A stretch of 64,000 bases of DNA from Congeria kusceri. Taxonomy: Eukaryota; Mollusca; Bivalvia; Myida; Dreissenidae. Below the pieces are notes generated by a model that saw only the letters and a list, made by a program, of their open reading frames with translations, searched no databases and was not told the origin of the DNA. The translations under genes were made by a program, and so were the position numbers. Shown in pieces: positions 23,669-37,865 of the stretch; positions within the stretch are counted from its first letter, which is position 1; each line of letters starts with the position of its first letter. The stretch lies in the NCBI GenBank assembly GCA_027627225.1, contig CM051029.1:20081356-20145355 (forward strand). The letters run 5' to 3'.

Positions 23669-25801
23669 TGGTTCACATGAAATTAACATCATGATTGTTA
23701 AAAATTAAGGCTTATGGATACAATAAAATGGAAGCAATGGATTGAAATTGAGGTACAGTAAAAGTTTCCGATATGTGCAATTTTGTTCAGTGATTCTTTT
23801 TCTGAAACTAAAAGATGCATAGGCTATAGATCATATATATATTTAATCAATTTAACTACAAACTTTCGTTAATAGTCAGTATTTGCATTTTCGGATATAA
23901 CCGTTTAATTTTGAATAAATACGCCATTCGTGGTCGTTGACGTCGCGCGATCGGATTCTCTTCGATTATCGAAAAATCGGCCGCGGCCAATTATAATTAT
24001 ATCTGCTCAGCGGAGCCGCGTAACGACCCGTAATCGACATCAAAATGTTACTATTTTTAGTAACACTATGTATTATATAGTTGTAATTAGACATGTTCTT
24101 TACAAATTACTTAGGTGGATATAAAGGCCCTTAATCTAAACACGTAAGATTCGTTTTAGTGGTGGTGCTGTATTCCTAGCAATAGAAACGTGATTAATGG
24201 ACTGTCCATTACGCTGGCATTGTTAGTATACGATGCCATCAATGGAGGTTTTGTTTTACATTAAACACTTACTTAGCACATCGATAAGCAGTGTTCTGTT
24301 GGCTATGATTGTCCCATATCCGTGGGAGACATTGCAGTATATTCTGGCTCCGTGGTACTCAGTGGTAGGGGTAAATGTAAGACTGCACACTGAACTAATA
24401 CAATATGTATAATTGTGACACCAAACTTAAAACAAACAAATTATGCACATATTGATATCATTTAATCATTTAATTGTATACCCTTTCTATATCACTGTTA
24501 TAATTATATTGTTTTTATAAACTGCCAAACACGTATTCAATGCGTTTGTTGAAGAACAAAGAATAAAATAATGTGCACTCATAGTCACGCAGACATAGAT
24601 GTACATGTAAGCAATACAAACACAAATTGTCATGATATATGTCGCATCGAAACAATCATACATGCATAAATTTAATATCAAATTGTATTCATGTTAATTC
24701 ATTAGGTACCTATTCAGCTTGTTTAAGTAATCAAATATATAATATTGACATGCATAACTTGCCGAACAAATATTTAGCAACATATAACGGGCGTCCGAAA
24801 TTAAGTTTGACATCAGTATAATGTTTCGTAAATGAACGCCCCAGTTGTACAGTTGTATTATAAAATAATGTCTATAAATGAATGATCAGTTGTGACAATT
24901 ATAAACTATCGTATAATGATATGTATTTATTTTCTTCAGTACATGCACGATAAATTCCAAATCAAAATGAAGCCAATAACATCATGATTTTGTTTCAGTA
25001 AGAACCGTATATGTGATACATTCCGTATGGTAACCATAATTGTCGGAGTAGTTCGTGATGAAGGTATGGCCTTTGTACGCATAGGACATTACTCGAGAAT
25101 TTCTTCCTACATAAGACGACCGACTTGCGATGTCATTATTTGATTTACATACCGAGCAACGCCAAAAATGCATCTTAACTGAATTTATAAAACGGAGCCA
25201 AAAACATAATTCATACCTTACTAAAACATACAAAAAATGTAGATTTAATTTAGTTCATACAGGTGGATCATAAATAGCTACTGCATGTATGAAAGAACAT
25301 TAAACTTGAAAATTCAATGACAATGTGCGTGTTTGTATTTATTTATAATTGCAAGTTCAATATACATGCAACCTTGAGTCTAATTTTGCTTGTATTAAAC
25401 ATTTGTATAATAGTTAGTGTATATATTATATATACATGAAATATTGTTAGAAAAAAAAAAATACGAACAGGTGCAGTGTAATTAATTAAAGAGAATGTGC
25501 TATAATTGTTGTTTACATTTATATATATATAGATCCATACATTAACAAGAGGCTTATTGGGGTATATTATCAACATCAACGACCCATCCATGACTATTAA
25601 TATGCGCATCAATATTTACATAGAGAGTCGTTATCCATACAATTTGTTTGGCATAGGGGAGCTAACTGATTATAAAATGAGCATGTGCCATACTGATGTA
25701 TTAGTATAGAGAGATATAATTTAACACACTTACATATTGCAACTAATGTTTGATAAAAAGTATATGTATTGCAAATTGTGCAACAGTAGTATGCCATTTA
25801 C
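23669..25801. other. Intergenic, no gene recognised
   Basis: AT-rich with a GC-rich patch at 23925-24035 (CCGCGGCC, GCGGAGCCGCG) that is probably repeat-derived. If the Ig exon at 25802-26143 belongs to a minus-strand gene, its next exon should fall here, but no Ig, FN3 or TM exon was found. Confidence 0.4.
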
Positions 25802-26143
25802 CTGCTAATGCTTGTGTCATTTTATTGATGTATGTTGTTTGAAAATTCATGGCAATCTAGCACGTCCACTTGTCACCGTTATTGATTGTGCTGAATGGAT
25901 TCAGAGTGCACGTAAATGTCGTCGCTCCGCTGCACCCACAGTTCGAAAACTCATCCGGTAGCGTCGCAGGAATTGAGGTGCAAATGTTGCCAACGAATCC
26001 GATTGAGAAAATATTTAGAAACGAACTATCACCCGCTGGTTGGCGCCACCATGCCACATATGTCTGAACTGAGTGGGTGCATGTTAATTGAACATCTTCG
26101 TTGACTATCACCGATGTTGAATTGGATGTTAAAACAGGAGCTT
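25802..26143 (-). pseudogene. Solitary Ig exon with an in-frame stop
   Basis: Reading on the minus strand, APVLTSNSTSVIVNED leads to VQLTCTHSVQ (B-strand Cys), VAWWRQP (core Trp) and NNGDKWTC (F-strand Cys). The next codon is TAG (25857-25859). The frame then continues as IAMNFQTTYINKM to a good donor, GCAG|GTAAAT, at 25802/25801, and the exon ends in phase 1 exactly as the other Ig exons do. The stop therefore sits inside an otherwise intact exon, which points to a nonsense mutation or a sequencing error. The acceptor is uncertain: GGCGCAG before 26143 fits phase 1. A hydrophobic stretch just upstream (LVVGVLILAISNVL) could be a leader, but no ATG precedes it in frame. Confidence 0.6.
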
Positions 26144-26219
26144 CTGCGCCTTTAGTGTAAATATTAGGATTATACGTTAGTACATTTGAAATCGCTAATA
26201 TCAATACTCCAACTACCAA

Positions 26220-27899
26220 TGATAAAAATGTATATCGAAGAGAATCACGTGTTTAAATATACCTGCAGCAATAAAATAATGCTGATGTAATAGGAATATT
26301 TACGTCGAAATTGCCAAGTTTTAAAACCTAAGGCTATTACCTTCAGTAATACTTTTTCTCATATAGGATAATTACATTGATTGCATTTCCGAATACTGGT
26401 GTATGACAACTATATGAACGACATTTCGCCTGTGATCCAAATAAACTAGGATTGGCGTTTGTAATTAATATATCAGTACAACACATATAAAACATACATG
26501 TATAATGTTGTTATGTAACATGTGATCAATATAAACATCGAAATAAAATAGTAATATACAAAGGCGTGTATACCAAACTAATATAAAAGAATATCTTTAA
26601 CATACGAGGCATGCTTAAATATACCGATACGAGAGTTGACCCAGAATAGCGTATAATTTTACTTGCAGCAAAGCAATGCATCTTACTAATCCTGTCAAAT
26701 AATATGTATGTACCTTCAAAACGAATGACGTAATATACCTTTTGGAACATAATATGCAGCGATGCGGCCCACACAACGTTATTATAAAGCACGTGTTTAC
26801 GTCATACGCTTATTAATTCTCAAATCAGTGTCCATAGTACTGTATACATTTTTTGTCCTGTTGTTGTTGTTTGTTTGTGAGTACATAAATAAAACAATAC
26901 ATAAAGGGTGTCCTACAGCAGTTTATGAAAGATGCCCTGCATAATGTTCGATGTTTCCTCCTGTCTGCGTCCCCATAGATTACCACCCCATGGACTTGAT
27001 TGTTGAACCTGATAGGTACCGGTATGTTTTGTGTCATTTCGCTGTGCGTCTATATAGTTGGAAACCTATTTTGTCGCTTGTAAATAAATTTCAAACTTAT
27101 ATAATTGTGTTTATAGTGTATTTTGTGTTACGAACATGTGTTCCGATGCAATCGTTTGACATTAAGATTTCACGCCAATGCTGACCAACATGATAAACAA
27201 ATCCGCCACAGAAACTGTTGTAGTGACATCATTTTAATGCAACCTCTTTCATTAACAAACCAACGCGCTTTTTTATCATAACTTATATTTTCAAAACAAA
27301 ATAGTTTGTATGAAGGACACACATTGCATTTTATGTATGATGTCATTATGTTTATTAGAAAATAAACAGTGTGGGCTGCAATGTTTACTTAACATTTGAT
27401 ATACGCATATTTTAATAGACATATATGATAAAAGGGACTTAAATTCATTCTGCAGATGTAAAAGATACAGGTATTATATGTGCACATGCTCAAACAAACA
27501 ACATCATGATATTATCATGATATTATTATTTGCTTTCTTAAATAGTATACGCTATTTTGGGACAACCCCGTATGCACAACAAATGTGTCGACGCTTTGCA
27601 GTGTCCAACATTGATTTATGCATATCTAAAATAATACGCATATTTTGTTATACTACATACATGCATGTATGTTTGTATTAATTTTAATCGCAAGACAGTT
27701 TAAGGTGTTTATAATATTTACTTAATGTAATTAATATACTGTCCGAATTCCCGATGGCGTAATACACGTACAACACGGATGTACCTTTAACTGAGTGTAT
27801 GGAAAAATGCATGTCAAAAGGGCTTTGGGCTGTTGTTGAACAACTAACTGCCTGTATGTAAGTGGCACATGACAAATGCTGATATTTTCTAAAATTTAG
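26220..27899. other. Intergenic, no gene recognised
   Basis: AT-rich. A hydrophobic open frame on the minus strand at about 26220-26270 is closed by stops. No leader or promoter for the neighbouring Ig exon could be supported. Confidence 0.4.
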
Positions 27900-29786
27900 C
27901 TGTCTAAACCGAACGGCATCAGGACCGGGCTTATCGTTCGGTTTTCAGAGGTGTTCGGTTTATCCAGGTTTTTTATTAAATGCCATTTTCCTTTAAAAAT
28001 CTACGTTCTAATTTATATGATAATTCGTGTATATAATAAGACAAAACCATGTTTATGTTTACACTTTTTTATTTTATTTTTATTTCAAGTACAAATGTCT
28101 ACTGCCATTGCCCCCCTACCTCTGATCAAGTTAGGCAGTTGTCAGTTACTGGCATAGGCATGTGCATTTGGTACTGGTAAACCGCTTAGATCGGCTAAGC
28201 TTGCCCAGCAAAAGTGTGAGTATGTTAACTGACCGCCGTGATATGACTGAAATACTGTTAAAAACGGCGAAAAATCCAAGCAAACAAACTAACAAACACA
28301 ATGTATATTTGTACAAAAAACGACACTCAAATCATCATTCAAAGTTAATGTATTCAACGAAACATATATTTACATCTGTTTAAAGAAATCACCAATTGTT
28401 GACTGCTTTGATTAGTTTAAACATATTTATTTTAGCGCGATTTTATGGCAAGCTTTATGGTTATGGAGATCAGTGATCGAAATATTGTTAGAATTTACTA
28501 TATGTATAAAATTAATTACACTGTTCTGAAACATTTAAAACTTCACCCTGTACATTTTAACATAAAACACGACCGACTTATCTGTTTTTCACAATTTTAC
28601 TTGTGTCGTATGCACCAACTAGCTGATCGCTAATTTCAACACTGCCCCCGTTAACGCCATGTCGATTATGCCCTTTGTGTGTAATTGTGTCACTTAATAT
28701 CGGGTTCACACTTCCGCCGTTGTGTCTACACCGGTCTGACAGAGCTGTGTACTGACGCTCTAAGCATTATGGGTATGCGTTACTTTCCAGCATAGCTCGC
28801 AATGGTTGATTAAACATCCAATTGAGGTTAGATACCCAGTAATTTGATGTGTTTCCCTCCGTTTTACATTCGGAGTATTACATTTTACTAGAGTTCCATT
28901 TTTCATCTGCTATGAACAGTATTTAGTAATGTCTGACATGTCTTTTGAGGTTGATTATAATATCCTCTGTGTGTTTAGGAAATTGTTGTGCATTTCTTTG
29001 GAGGCTAACTTGAAAGTTGAGCTTTTGGGGTGTATTTACTGAGGCATGGGCTTTTGTCGAAATATGACTTCGCAAACCCTAGTTTCTACCGGTGTCTGCA
29101 TTCAGCTGAGACGCATTTTCTTAGAAGTAACATGTCATATATTTTTATTGCTATTTTCGGAAGAGGAAAGATTCAGCTCTTAACAGACACTAAGCTTGCA
29201 CAATCTGATATCTGAAAGTTCGCCGTTTTATAATGGGACCCTATGGGAATTGGATTTACTGGCATCTAACCTTAAATTTTCACACAAATCGAAAGTGAAA
29301 GTAGCTTTTTATAATATACACGCTAAACAGCGTAAAACACGAACTACTGTTATTTTATTTAACATAAATATATCATACTATCAGTATTAACTGAATATTA
29401 GACTGATTAATGGTATCAATAAAGTCAGTTCATGAAACAACTTTCATATGCGGGATTACTTCATGCGTAAGCACATTTCGCCGTTGTGGGCAAAATAATG
29501 TGGTTAAGTACAGAGGTTTGGTGTGTGACGTCATCCTCAGTGTATATAATGCGCTTCCGCGGTATCGCGAAGTGTTACCTGACAGGATACGCCGTTCGGT
29601 TTATTCAGGATTTTTAAGGTTGAATAATATCAAATTTGTGAAAAAAATTGTTCGTTATTCGGTTTTGACAGGGTTCGGTTTATTAAAGTTTTTTTTATAT
29701 ATAAACAAAGAATGAAAACAATCGGGACCGATACAGCCGTTCGGTTTTCACAGGGATTCGGTTTTCACAAGGTTCGGTTTGGACAG
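27900..29786. mobile_element. Probable TIR element with TTCGGTTT subterminal repeats
   Basis: The ends are 15-bp inverted repeats with one mismatch: CTGTCTAAACCGAAC at 27900-27914 and GTTCGGTTTGGACAG at 29772-29786. Several further TTCGGTTT words cluster at each end (27929-27960, 29595-29785), the layout of a DNA transposon with subterminal binding sites. No transposase frame is seen. The 0.84-kb repeat copy B is nested inside. Confidence 0.5.
28718..29553 (-). mobile_element. Dispersed repeat, copy B, with 7-bp direct repeats
   Basis: Inverse copy of 7904-8740, matching along almost its whole length. It is flanked by CTTCCGC at 28711-28717 and again at 29554-29560, a candidate target-site duplication. 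It appears to have inserted into the larger element at 27900-29786. Confidence 0.7.
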
Positions 29787-32700
29787 GTTTTACTTATTTT
29801 TAATTTTAAAAGGTTGGGCACATTCATTTTGCTACTACCACATTTTTCGAAACAATTGAGTTCTGTTGTAAAGGTGTAATAAGCCTGTTTTCGGTCGATA
29901 ACTTTCGCAGAGGCCCGAAAATAGGTTAAAGACCAATCGCGTTGCACGAGCGCTTTAGCGCATTTTAATGGCCTTTGCGGACATTGACGACCGAAGAAAG
30001 GTGTAGTTTCAGTATTATAGCATACAAACAAACAGTAGTATAATAAAACCGAAATGAATGGGTAATGAATTATAACATCGTATTTTTAATAGTATAGAGT
30101 AACGCAAAATCGCGCTTCTGCTTGTTTATAGTTGTTTTCAAATGTGATTACCAGGGCCGCGCTGAGCCGAAATAGTTAGTCGCCTTTATCAAAGTTGTCT
30201 TCGATTTGAATTTAAAATTGGATTTTACATGGATTTCTGCGTGCATATATATGTTTGTTATAAATAGTACACACATCGCGATAATGCATTACTGTTCTTC
30301 AATCTAGCACGCGTTTCATAATGAACAGTATTAACAGGCGGGGGGGGGGCCAATCAGTCATAATTCAAACACTAAGCCGGTCTTTATTGGCGCGTGATTT
30401 TACTGAATAATTTCTATGATAACCGACCATTTTTTGTTCGTAAACACGACCTCTTTAACAGACTGGAAACGTTTTATGCTATAATATATGTTAATCAATG
30501 ATTTGTAATATGCGTTGCAACGCGATTGACTTTCAGTATATGTACCGTTAATGTTCATTTCAAAATAGAGTTATGTCGCAATATTTTGTAAATATTTGAC
30601 AATCTACATTTTATAAAATTTTATAAATAATTAACAATATTCAATGATCCCAAAGGCTAGTATATATAACACATTGTAATGAAGAACAATAAAAAAATAA
30701 GACCGACTATTACATCACTCAGCATATGTTTCGTCGAATTGGCAGATTGTGTAAGTAACCACACAGTCTAATGTTAGTTACATACAAACATATGTTAAGG
30801 TCTTGTTTTTTGTTTTATTTAATGTAAAAACGTCGTGTAATGCCTAAAAATTACGTGACCCACATTAGCGCGTGTACTTTAGACATGTCATTCAGTAAAC
30901 AACCAATAATTTTGTCATATGTTGTCTACTTCTGGTTTCTAATTTCGTCGATGTTTTTCGTTTCATACAATTATATATTAACGTTTTAGTATTTATTTAC
31001 AATGTAGTGGTTATGTTTATATTTAACATTTTAAAACAAAACTAGAAAACAATACACGCAAAATACTTATAAATCTATGTACGAATATCCAGAAGTGTAC
31101 AGCGACATGTTATCCAAACGACAATATTCAGAAATATATTGTCCATTTTGATGTTCGATCGAACACGTTCCTAGAAAAGCGATACGTAAAACCATGTTTC
31201 CAACAATTTTTTTTAATCATTACATATGTTACAAAACAATAAACAACCGCGAAATGTTCAACGTATCGGTTCGATAACGTAACGATTACTTCCTATATAT
31301 ATAACAAAGGTTAATGAATGGATTCATGTGTGTGCTAAACTTTACACTGTGTCAAATGTACCGATCGTAATACTTATTTGAATATTAAAGTATTGGGCCA
31401 TCATAATGTTTGTTCATTTAAGATACATTTGAAAAATATAAAATCAACATATGCTACTTTATGCGTTGTGCCGTCCGTCAACTTTGAAATTATTTGATTG
31501 GCATATACCAAATACTGCATTAGTTTAAATATAAAGTGTTAAAATAGCTGTTGTTCTTAACATCTCATAAATAGAAGCCTAACCACATCCACGTGTTTCG
31601 CTCTATTTAATCTAATCGGTGCCGAAATATTGTTAATTAAAATGGTTTATGAATGCAAATTATTTAATACATTAATCGAATTAAAATTATACAAATACGA
31701 AAACAAATCGACTAGCATACTTATGCAGCTGTTATAAAAGTTGTAAAAAAATCCTTAAATCATAGAGGCCTATCTAAGAAAAACGAATATTGAAGAAAGT
31801 TTAAAAAACTTATGTTTATCCTTACTTACTTAAATTTACTCCTTTAGTGTTAAGGAAGAATCGGCATTCCATAACTGAAGAAGACAATATCGTAAGATTT
31901 TGAAATACACACAGTGTCGGTTTTTTTTGGTTTTTTTGTTACATGCAGATTACATTTCACCCACTATCAATCGGTAGCAGTTTCAATTCGGTAAGTTTAC
32001 TTTCGTGTTATACTCATTCCGTTTTAGCGCATTCTCGCCTAACGTATTTACATAAACCGGATGCGAATATTTAACATTTGAATGATCCAAAATTTGCTTA
32101 TATGCCATGTTAACTGCTGATTATGGACTTATGTTTGGAGCTTATTAATATTTACAAGTAAATAATGTTCTTAAAGACCAATGTAAATACAAGTATGTCA
32201 CTAGAACGAGACACACACAAGGCACCTCCATGTGTGATATAAAATTCGGATACATCGGTATCCGTATATAAAATGTGTACAAGCTAGTGGATATTATAGA
32301 AGGAGTGCATTACCGTTCTGTCGTTAAATTCGAACCAGCACAATTTGGTACATATGTCTGGGGTGTTTCCACAATACGTATTAACTAATTAAATTTATTA
32401 AATTAAAATTGGTACTTTTGTTATTTACAGGTTTAATGTTCTCTTTGCATGTACGTTAGTTATACGGATGACTTGAAATATGCTTGACGAATATTGTTTT
32501 ATAGTTAATATAATATACATTTTAATGTGCTTTATGTCCACAGATAAAAGGTTTCCAAAGAGGACCCTCTTGAGACAAAGCACCAGTGATCAAAATGTAC
32601 CGATTATGTCAACATGGAAACGAGGCCCTGGATGTAACATTACATGCACGCATACAAAAGCCAACCAAGCGAAGAAATAGCCTGTCATCCATTTGTTATC

Positions 32701-33408
32701 AGGTATAATGTTGCAATAATTCTGACAAGGGAAGTTGATTATCTCCAATTGATCATACTGACCAATGGTCACAGTTGACTGATTTTAAAACCAGTTTAGT
32801 CAAGTGATAGTTTCCCACTCTGTTTAAATCCTTCATTCATTCAAAAGATATTTTTTATTTCAGCAGTTTGTATTACTTCTGAAAGTTTTGTAATACCTGT
32901 ATTGTTAATATTTTGTATTATTTATGTATTATAATTGATTTTCAAGTGAGTACTGCTTTGTCTATAATCATTTTGCATTGAACTTTGTTCTTACTGGAAC
33001 CTGTAGGCAAGATGGAATTCTTCTGTTATCTTTGGTATGGAAAGACTGTTAATCATCAATTTATGTTTATTTTGCAACAAGATTCTAATGTTGAAGTTCT
33101 AACGTTCAATGTGATTACACCATGATTATCTATATGGCTGTTGTGTATGGCTTGATCCTTAGTGGTTATTAGTGATCCTCAGGCTAGACCGTTGAGTCAT
33201 ATTTTATTATATTTGGATACTATCGGATTTGGATCTGGACTTGAGACTGTGAACTATTAAAATGTGTATGATTGTATTATTATGAATATATAGAATATTA
33301 AGAAGTAAACTAAAGTTTTGCGTTTACAACTGATGAAAAGATATATATAGATGAACTGAACCCAATGTAAGAGAACACTATATTAAACACAAATTACTGA
33401 TGACATTG
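29787..33408. other. Intergenic, no gene firmly recognised
   Basis: Mostly AT-rich. A G run lies at about 30341-30349. At 32543-32680 an open segment after a good acceptor (TATGTCCACAG) reads DKRFPKRTLLRQSTSD and ends at TAG. It could be a terminal exon or chance; no family is recognised. From 32,680 to 33,400 there is no coding signal. Confidence 0.35.
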
Positions 33409-33656
33409 ACGTATGTTGCAACAGCTGAATGATTGTGACGCTCGTGCCAAATCACAGCCTACTGTATCTAGTGCAATTGCAGAGGCTTAATACTCAGTTC
33501 AGTTCGCATGATAAAGTTGCTCTCTACATCCAGTGTATACTGTATGAACAAGAATTTACTAAAAAAGCTCACGAGTTTTTCGAAAAGCTCAGTTTAACGA
33601 GTTTTGATGGTATTGATGAAACCAAAATTAGAACCAAAGCTCCTGCAGGGAAATAG
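33409..33656 (+). other. Unrecognised coding-like segment, frame-broken
   Basis: A stretch reading QQLNDCDARAKSQPTVSSA changes frame near 33485 and continues as FSSHDKVALYIQCILYEQEF and then KKAHEFFEKLS to TAG at 33654. The amino-acid composition looks more protein-like than its surroundings, but I do not recognise a family. It may be an exon remnant of a transposon or host gene, or chance. Confidence 0.25.
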
Positions 33657-36600
33657 AAAGGTTAAGTTACCATATATTCAATGACAAGGTTGCATTTGAT
33701 GATAATACTGCAGTAACGTGTGTTAAAGTCGTCAATGTACTGTCATAAGTGAAACTTGTTGATAACTCTTGTTTCATACAGCGAAAAAAGGACTAATATT
33801 CTTCAAAAATACCGATCCTTGTACATGTATCTTTAATGTTATTAAAACATATAAATACGATTGTTGTTTGGACGTACAGTATTTATTATAATTCTGTCTA
33901 AAAAATAAAATAGAAATCATACTGTATTGTCAATACAGTAATATATATAAATTATCTTTCATTCCGCATTATGCCAGTGAAATATAAATTGTCGACCTTA
34001 TACCAATAGCCAATGTATATTAAAAATTATGATCAAGGTAAAGCATATATACATGTCATGTACACTGTTAAAAATATTCAAACCATGCAAAGACAATAAC
34101 CGCAAGCAAAACAGTGTAAAACCATACGTAATAAAACCATAAACAAACCGCATCACATGTACAAGTACAAACTTGTAGACTTGACTTAAAAGTTCTGCTC
34201 TCACTGAGTTTGTACTAGAACGTAGGTTTGTGCAAGAATTAAAAGATTCCCTCATGCAAGTTATCGAAGAGACAAGAACGTAAACTCATTGTATAAATGA
34301 TAATTAAATAGTTACATTCAAATATAAACAAAGTGAAACTCTAGCTGCGACAGCACGAGATAACTCAGATTAGCGAGGTCTTTTATTTATGGCAAGATAC
34401 CAATGGCCAAAAACAATAAACAGGATATCACAAAAACACATAACAAACACAAAAAATACACATCAATAACTATTGGGTCAACGACTTGGAACGTCAATGC
34501 AAAGCATTGGGGGTTTAAACCGCTTTATTGGCGCACAAACCTCACACTTGGCCCAGAATTAATCACAAAACATTTAAGTGTAAATAAAAATTAACCTCAT
34601 AGCATCGCAATTCAAGAGAGAATATAATTCAATTTAATTACCATTTAATTACTCAATGGCTAGATGCAAACCAGAGCAGCGGAATTGCAACTTTTTGAGG
34701 CACGATGAAATGAAACAAAAAACAAGTATCAACTACATCTGGACTTTTTTTTTATAAAAAGCTTTAAAGACATAACATCATATAGTTCACTTTTCAGATC
34801 ATCGTCATGCAATTACAGGAAGAAGCCGTATTGTTGAGTGTAAAAAGCCAGATTACATAGCTTTGTTGTATATGTTCATTTTAAACTGAATTAAACTTAA
34901 TATATTATTCTACATCTTCCTGCTAACCCAATTAATTACACTATTTGTAAAAGTCCTGGGTCCTGTAACATAATGTTTTCGAATCATCGTTGTTGTTTTC
35001 TTATCTGAAATTTTGGTAAAAGTGACGACCTGACGATCTAGGTACACTAATTTAAGATATGCATTTATCCAAGTTTGAAATGATAGGCTACAAAATATCC
35101 TATACATATTCAAACAAGTTGCATTTTTTAATAATTAACATATAAAGCTTTTTAAACTAATGGTTAACTATCAGTCGTTGCTATGATCTGTCCAAAAAAA
35201 GCGAAATGCAGACTATCTGTCTACGAGCACATTTTATTGATGCATTCCGATTCGAATTGTGTCAGCCACTGTATTTCTTCATGTTTGCAAATAAAATATA
35301 AAGGTAGGTCTTGCGTTGCAGAACCATTTATAAAATAAATGTAATTATGTTGCGCGTTAAACTTAACAGGCATAAGTTTGCAAGTCGATAGTCATCTAAC
35401 AGTGAATAAGCTACGGTCTTTAAACTAGGATGCCATTAGCTATGATATTTTGTATTAATTGTTACACCTGGATATCTGCCAGATTACATTTTTATGCGCT
35501 TGTTAAGAAAAGATAACTGAAAATAACAAAACCATTTTTCAAATGATATTAGTTGCTCAAACATACCATCAACGTAACATTATCTTCGCAACAACAACAA
35601 TAATTTAGATGTAATACTTGAATATATATTTATGAATATCATTAGTCCCATGCACTTGCATATTTAAAACTGAATACTTTGCATCTGTTGATTTATGAAA
35701 TTATGATATTCATTCATAGCCGATGTTAAGTGTTGTAGTAGCAATACTAGTGGGTGATAACCCGTCGATATCAATATGATAATACGAAATGCAAATTAAA
35801 TCTAGCACATATGTGATTTTTTAAATTTATCTTCGATTTTTTTTCAATGTTTGCTTACATCTGCGCTCCATCAGTATACTTCAATGGTTAATATATCAGA
35901 ATTCCATATAACAAATTATTGTTAACCAGATCCTGACACTTTTACTCAAACTGCATTTAGTTATGGTTATAAATGCATTCACACATAAGTTTTCCAATAA
36001 CAAGACTGTAAACTGTTTAAAGTATTCGACAATTTCAAATTAGCATATGCATGCTCTTTCACCAATCCAAACTCACTTCCGAAACGTTACTGTAAAGCCG
36101 AATATTCATAAAACAAAGTTTCAGCGAGGGTTTCGTACTGATTGCCGGGATTCTGAAAACAATGAACAACCATAATTTGAATTGCTTGAAAATATTTTAC
36201 CATTCAGTTGTAAATGGAAACTGCCCGTTGGCAGATGGGTGAAACACGTGTTTAATCTCTTAATTATTACATATACTATCATATTTACGACATAATAGCT
36301 CATTACTTAGTTACACGTAATTACGAGTATCCTATGTTGTACTTATAACCTATTAATGATGACATTTAGATTTATAACATGTCGTAATTAGGGCCGTATG
36401 CAATCGTTGAAATGTGTCTATGTCATAAGTATGGCTAAATCATTCGTAAATGCGTCTTAGTCACTCGTTATTCTGACCCATACTAAATGTTGATGTTATA
36501 CAATTTAACAATAAAATAACATGACTACAATATAATGCAGGTTTTTAATCATAACTACGCTTAAAGGTTAATTATGCTTAATGGTGATCATTATCATACC

Positions 36601-36870
36601 GTTTTCTGCAGGATTCATATTCGGAGTTCGCATTAGCAGCTTGGATGCTCGCTCTGTAACAAACAGTTATATTATTTATATAGTTGTGTTACAAAAGTTC
36701 AAAATTAGTATAAACTATATTTATACTATGTGTCCACAAAGGTAAATATCACACGACCGATACATGCTGTGTTCTAAATAAGTCATCGAGTTGCAGACCC
36801 AGGATTACTTGGATTATGTTCCAATAATATAAATACAAACCCAAAACAATAAAAGTTAGTATTACTAACA
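33657..36870. other. Intergenic, no gene recognised
   Basis: AT-rich. This is where cytoplasmic exons of the minus-strand receptor pseudogene should lie, but no tyrosine-motif exon was found. Confidence 0.4.
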
Positions 36871-36885
36871 ATAATACAAGTCCTG
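36871..36885 (+). repeat. Left target-site duplication of the LINE
   Basis: ATAATACAAGTCCTG here is repeated exactly at 38114-38128, directly after the poly(A) tail. Confidence 0.9.
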
Positions 36886-37865
36886 AAAACTTAATTAACA
36901 AGATACAAAATGAATTTTGGAAAGATACATTGAAATCATTTGCTGAACTTTGTAGAAAAGAATCACTTAAAAATCAGCTTTTGCTACAAAATCCAATATT
37001 CTATAACCCAGACATAACAATTGGTAACAAAAGTGTATTTTTTAAATCATGGTTTGAAAAAGGCGTTCATTTTGTTGGGGACTTGATGCACAATGCTGAA
37101 CTTTTAACTTTTTATAGTTATGATGATTTCTGCAAACTATATAACTTCCATCCAAACTACTTATTTTTCCTAGGAATTATTACGGCAGTTGCAAGATACA
37201 TGAAGCTTAGAAGCTCTTATGATACTTACTTTATGAAGCCGTTTATTCCCACTAGCCTAAGGTCCCTCTTAGAAAACAAAAAAGGTACAAAACCTATGTA
37301 TGATATAATTAGCAAAAATGAGTCTTCACCAGTGTGTATAGATAAATGGTCGAACATTTTTAATTCTATTGAAACAAAAGAATGGCGACATATTTTTGAT
37401 ATGCCTTTTCGTATTACACAGGATACCAATTTACAGTGGTTTCAATATAGAATTGTACATAGAATCATAGGTACAAACTCCTTCTTATTTAAAATTGGTT
37501 ATGCCACTTCAGCAAATTGTACCTTCTGTCAAACTGAATGTGAAACTATTCAACATATATTTTGGGAATGTAAACATGTCAATCAGTTAATAACCGAATT
37601 TTTTTCTGGTTGTAATCATTTTTCGAACTTTCTTAATATGCCTTCCTTTATACTGGGACATGCAAATACAAATGGACCCTTAAACTTAACATTTGTTTTG
37701 ATCAAAATGTTTATTTATAATTGTAAAATGAACCAAACTAGACCCACTCTTAAAGCAGCCAAATTGTACCTGTCCATGCATTGCCATGTACTAAATGAAA
37801 TTAACTATTTTAATGATTTGCGTAAAAGTAAAGAATGGGAACTATTGTTACCCCTTTTCCAGTAG
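36886..37865 (+). pseudogene. C-terminal fragment of LINE ORF2 with zf-RVT domain
   Basis: The frame is open across the insertion from 36886 to TAG at 37863. It includes LQWFQYRIVHRIIGTN, then a zinc-knuckle CTFCQTECETIQHIFWEC (C-x2-C, then H-x4-C). This is the zf-RVT module found after the reverse transcriptase in L1/Tx1-like non-LTR elements. Endonuclease and reverse transcriptase are absent because of 5' truncation, so the piece is not functional alone. The first ATG-like start is not meaningful. Confidence 0.8.

Noticed and set aside
25857..25859. Programmed readthrough or selenocysteine at the stop after the Ig Cys
   Set aside because: Here the codon is TAG, no structural recoding element was identified, and a nonsense mutation or sequence error is simpler.
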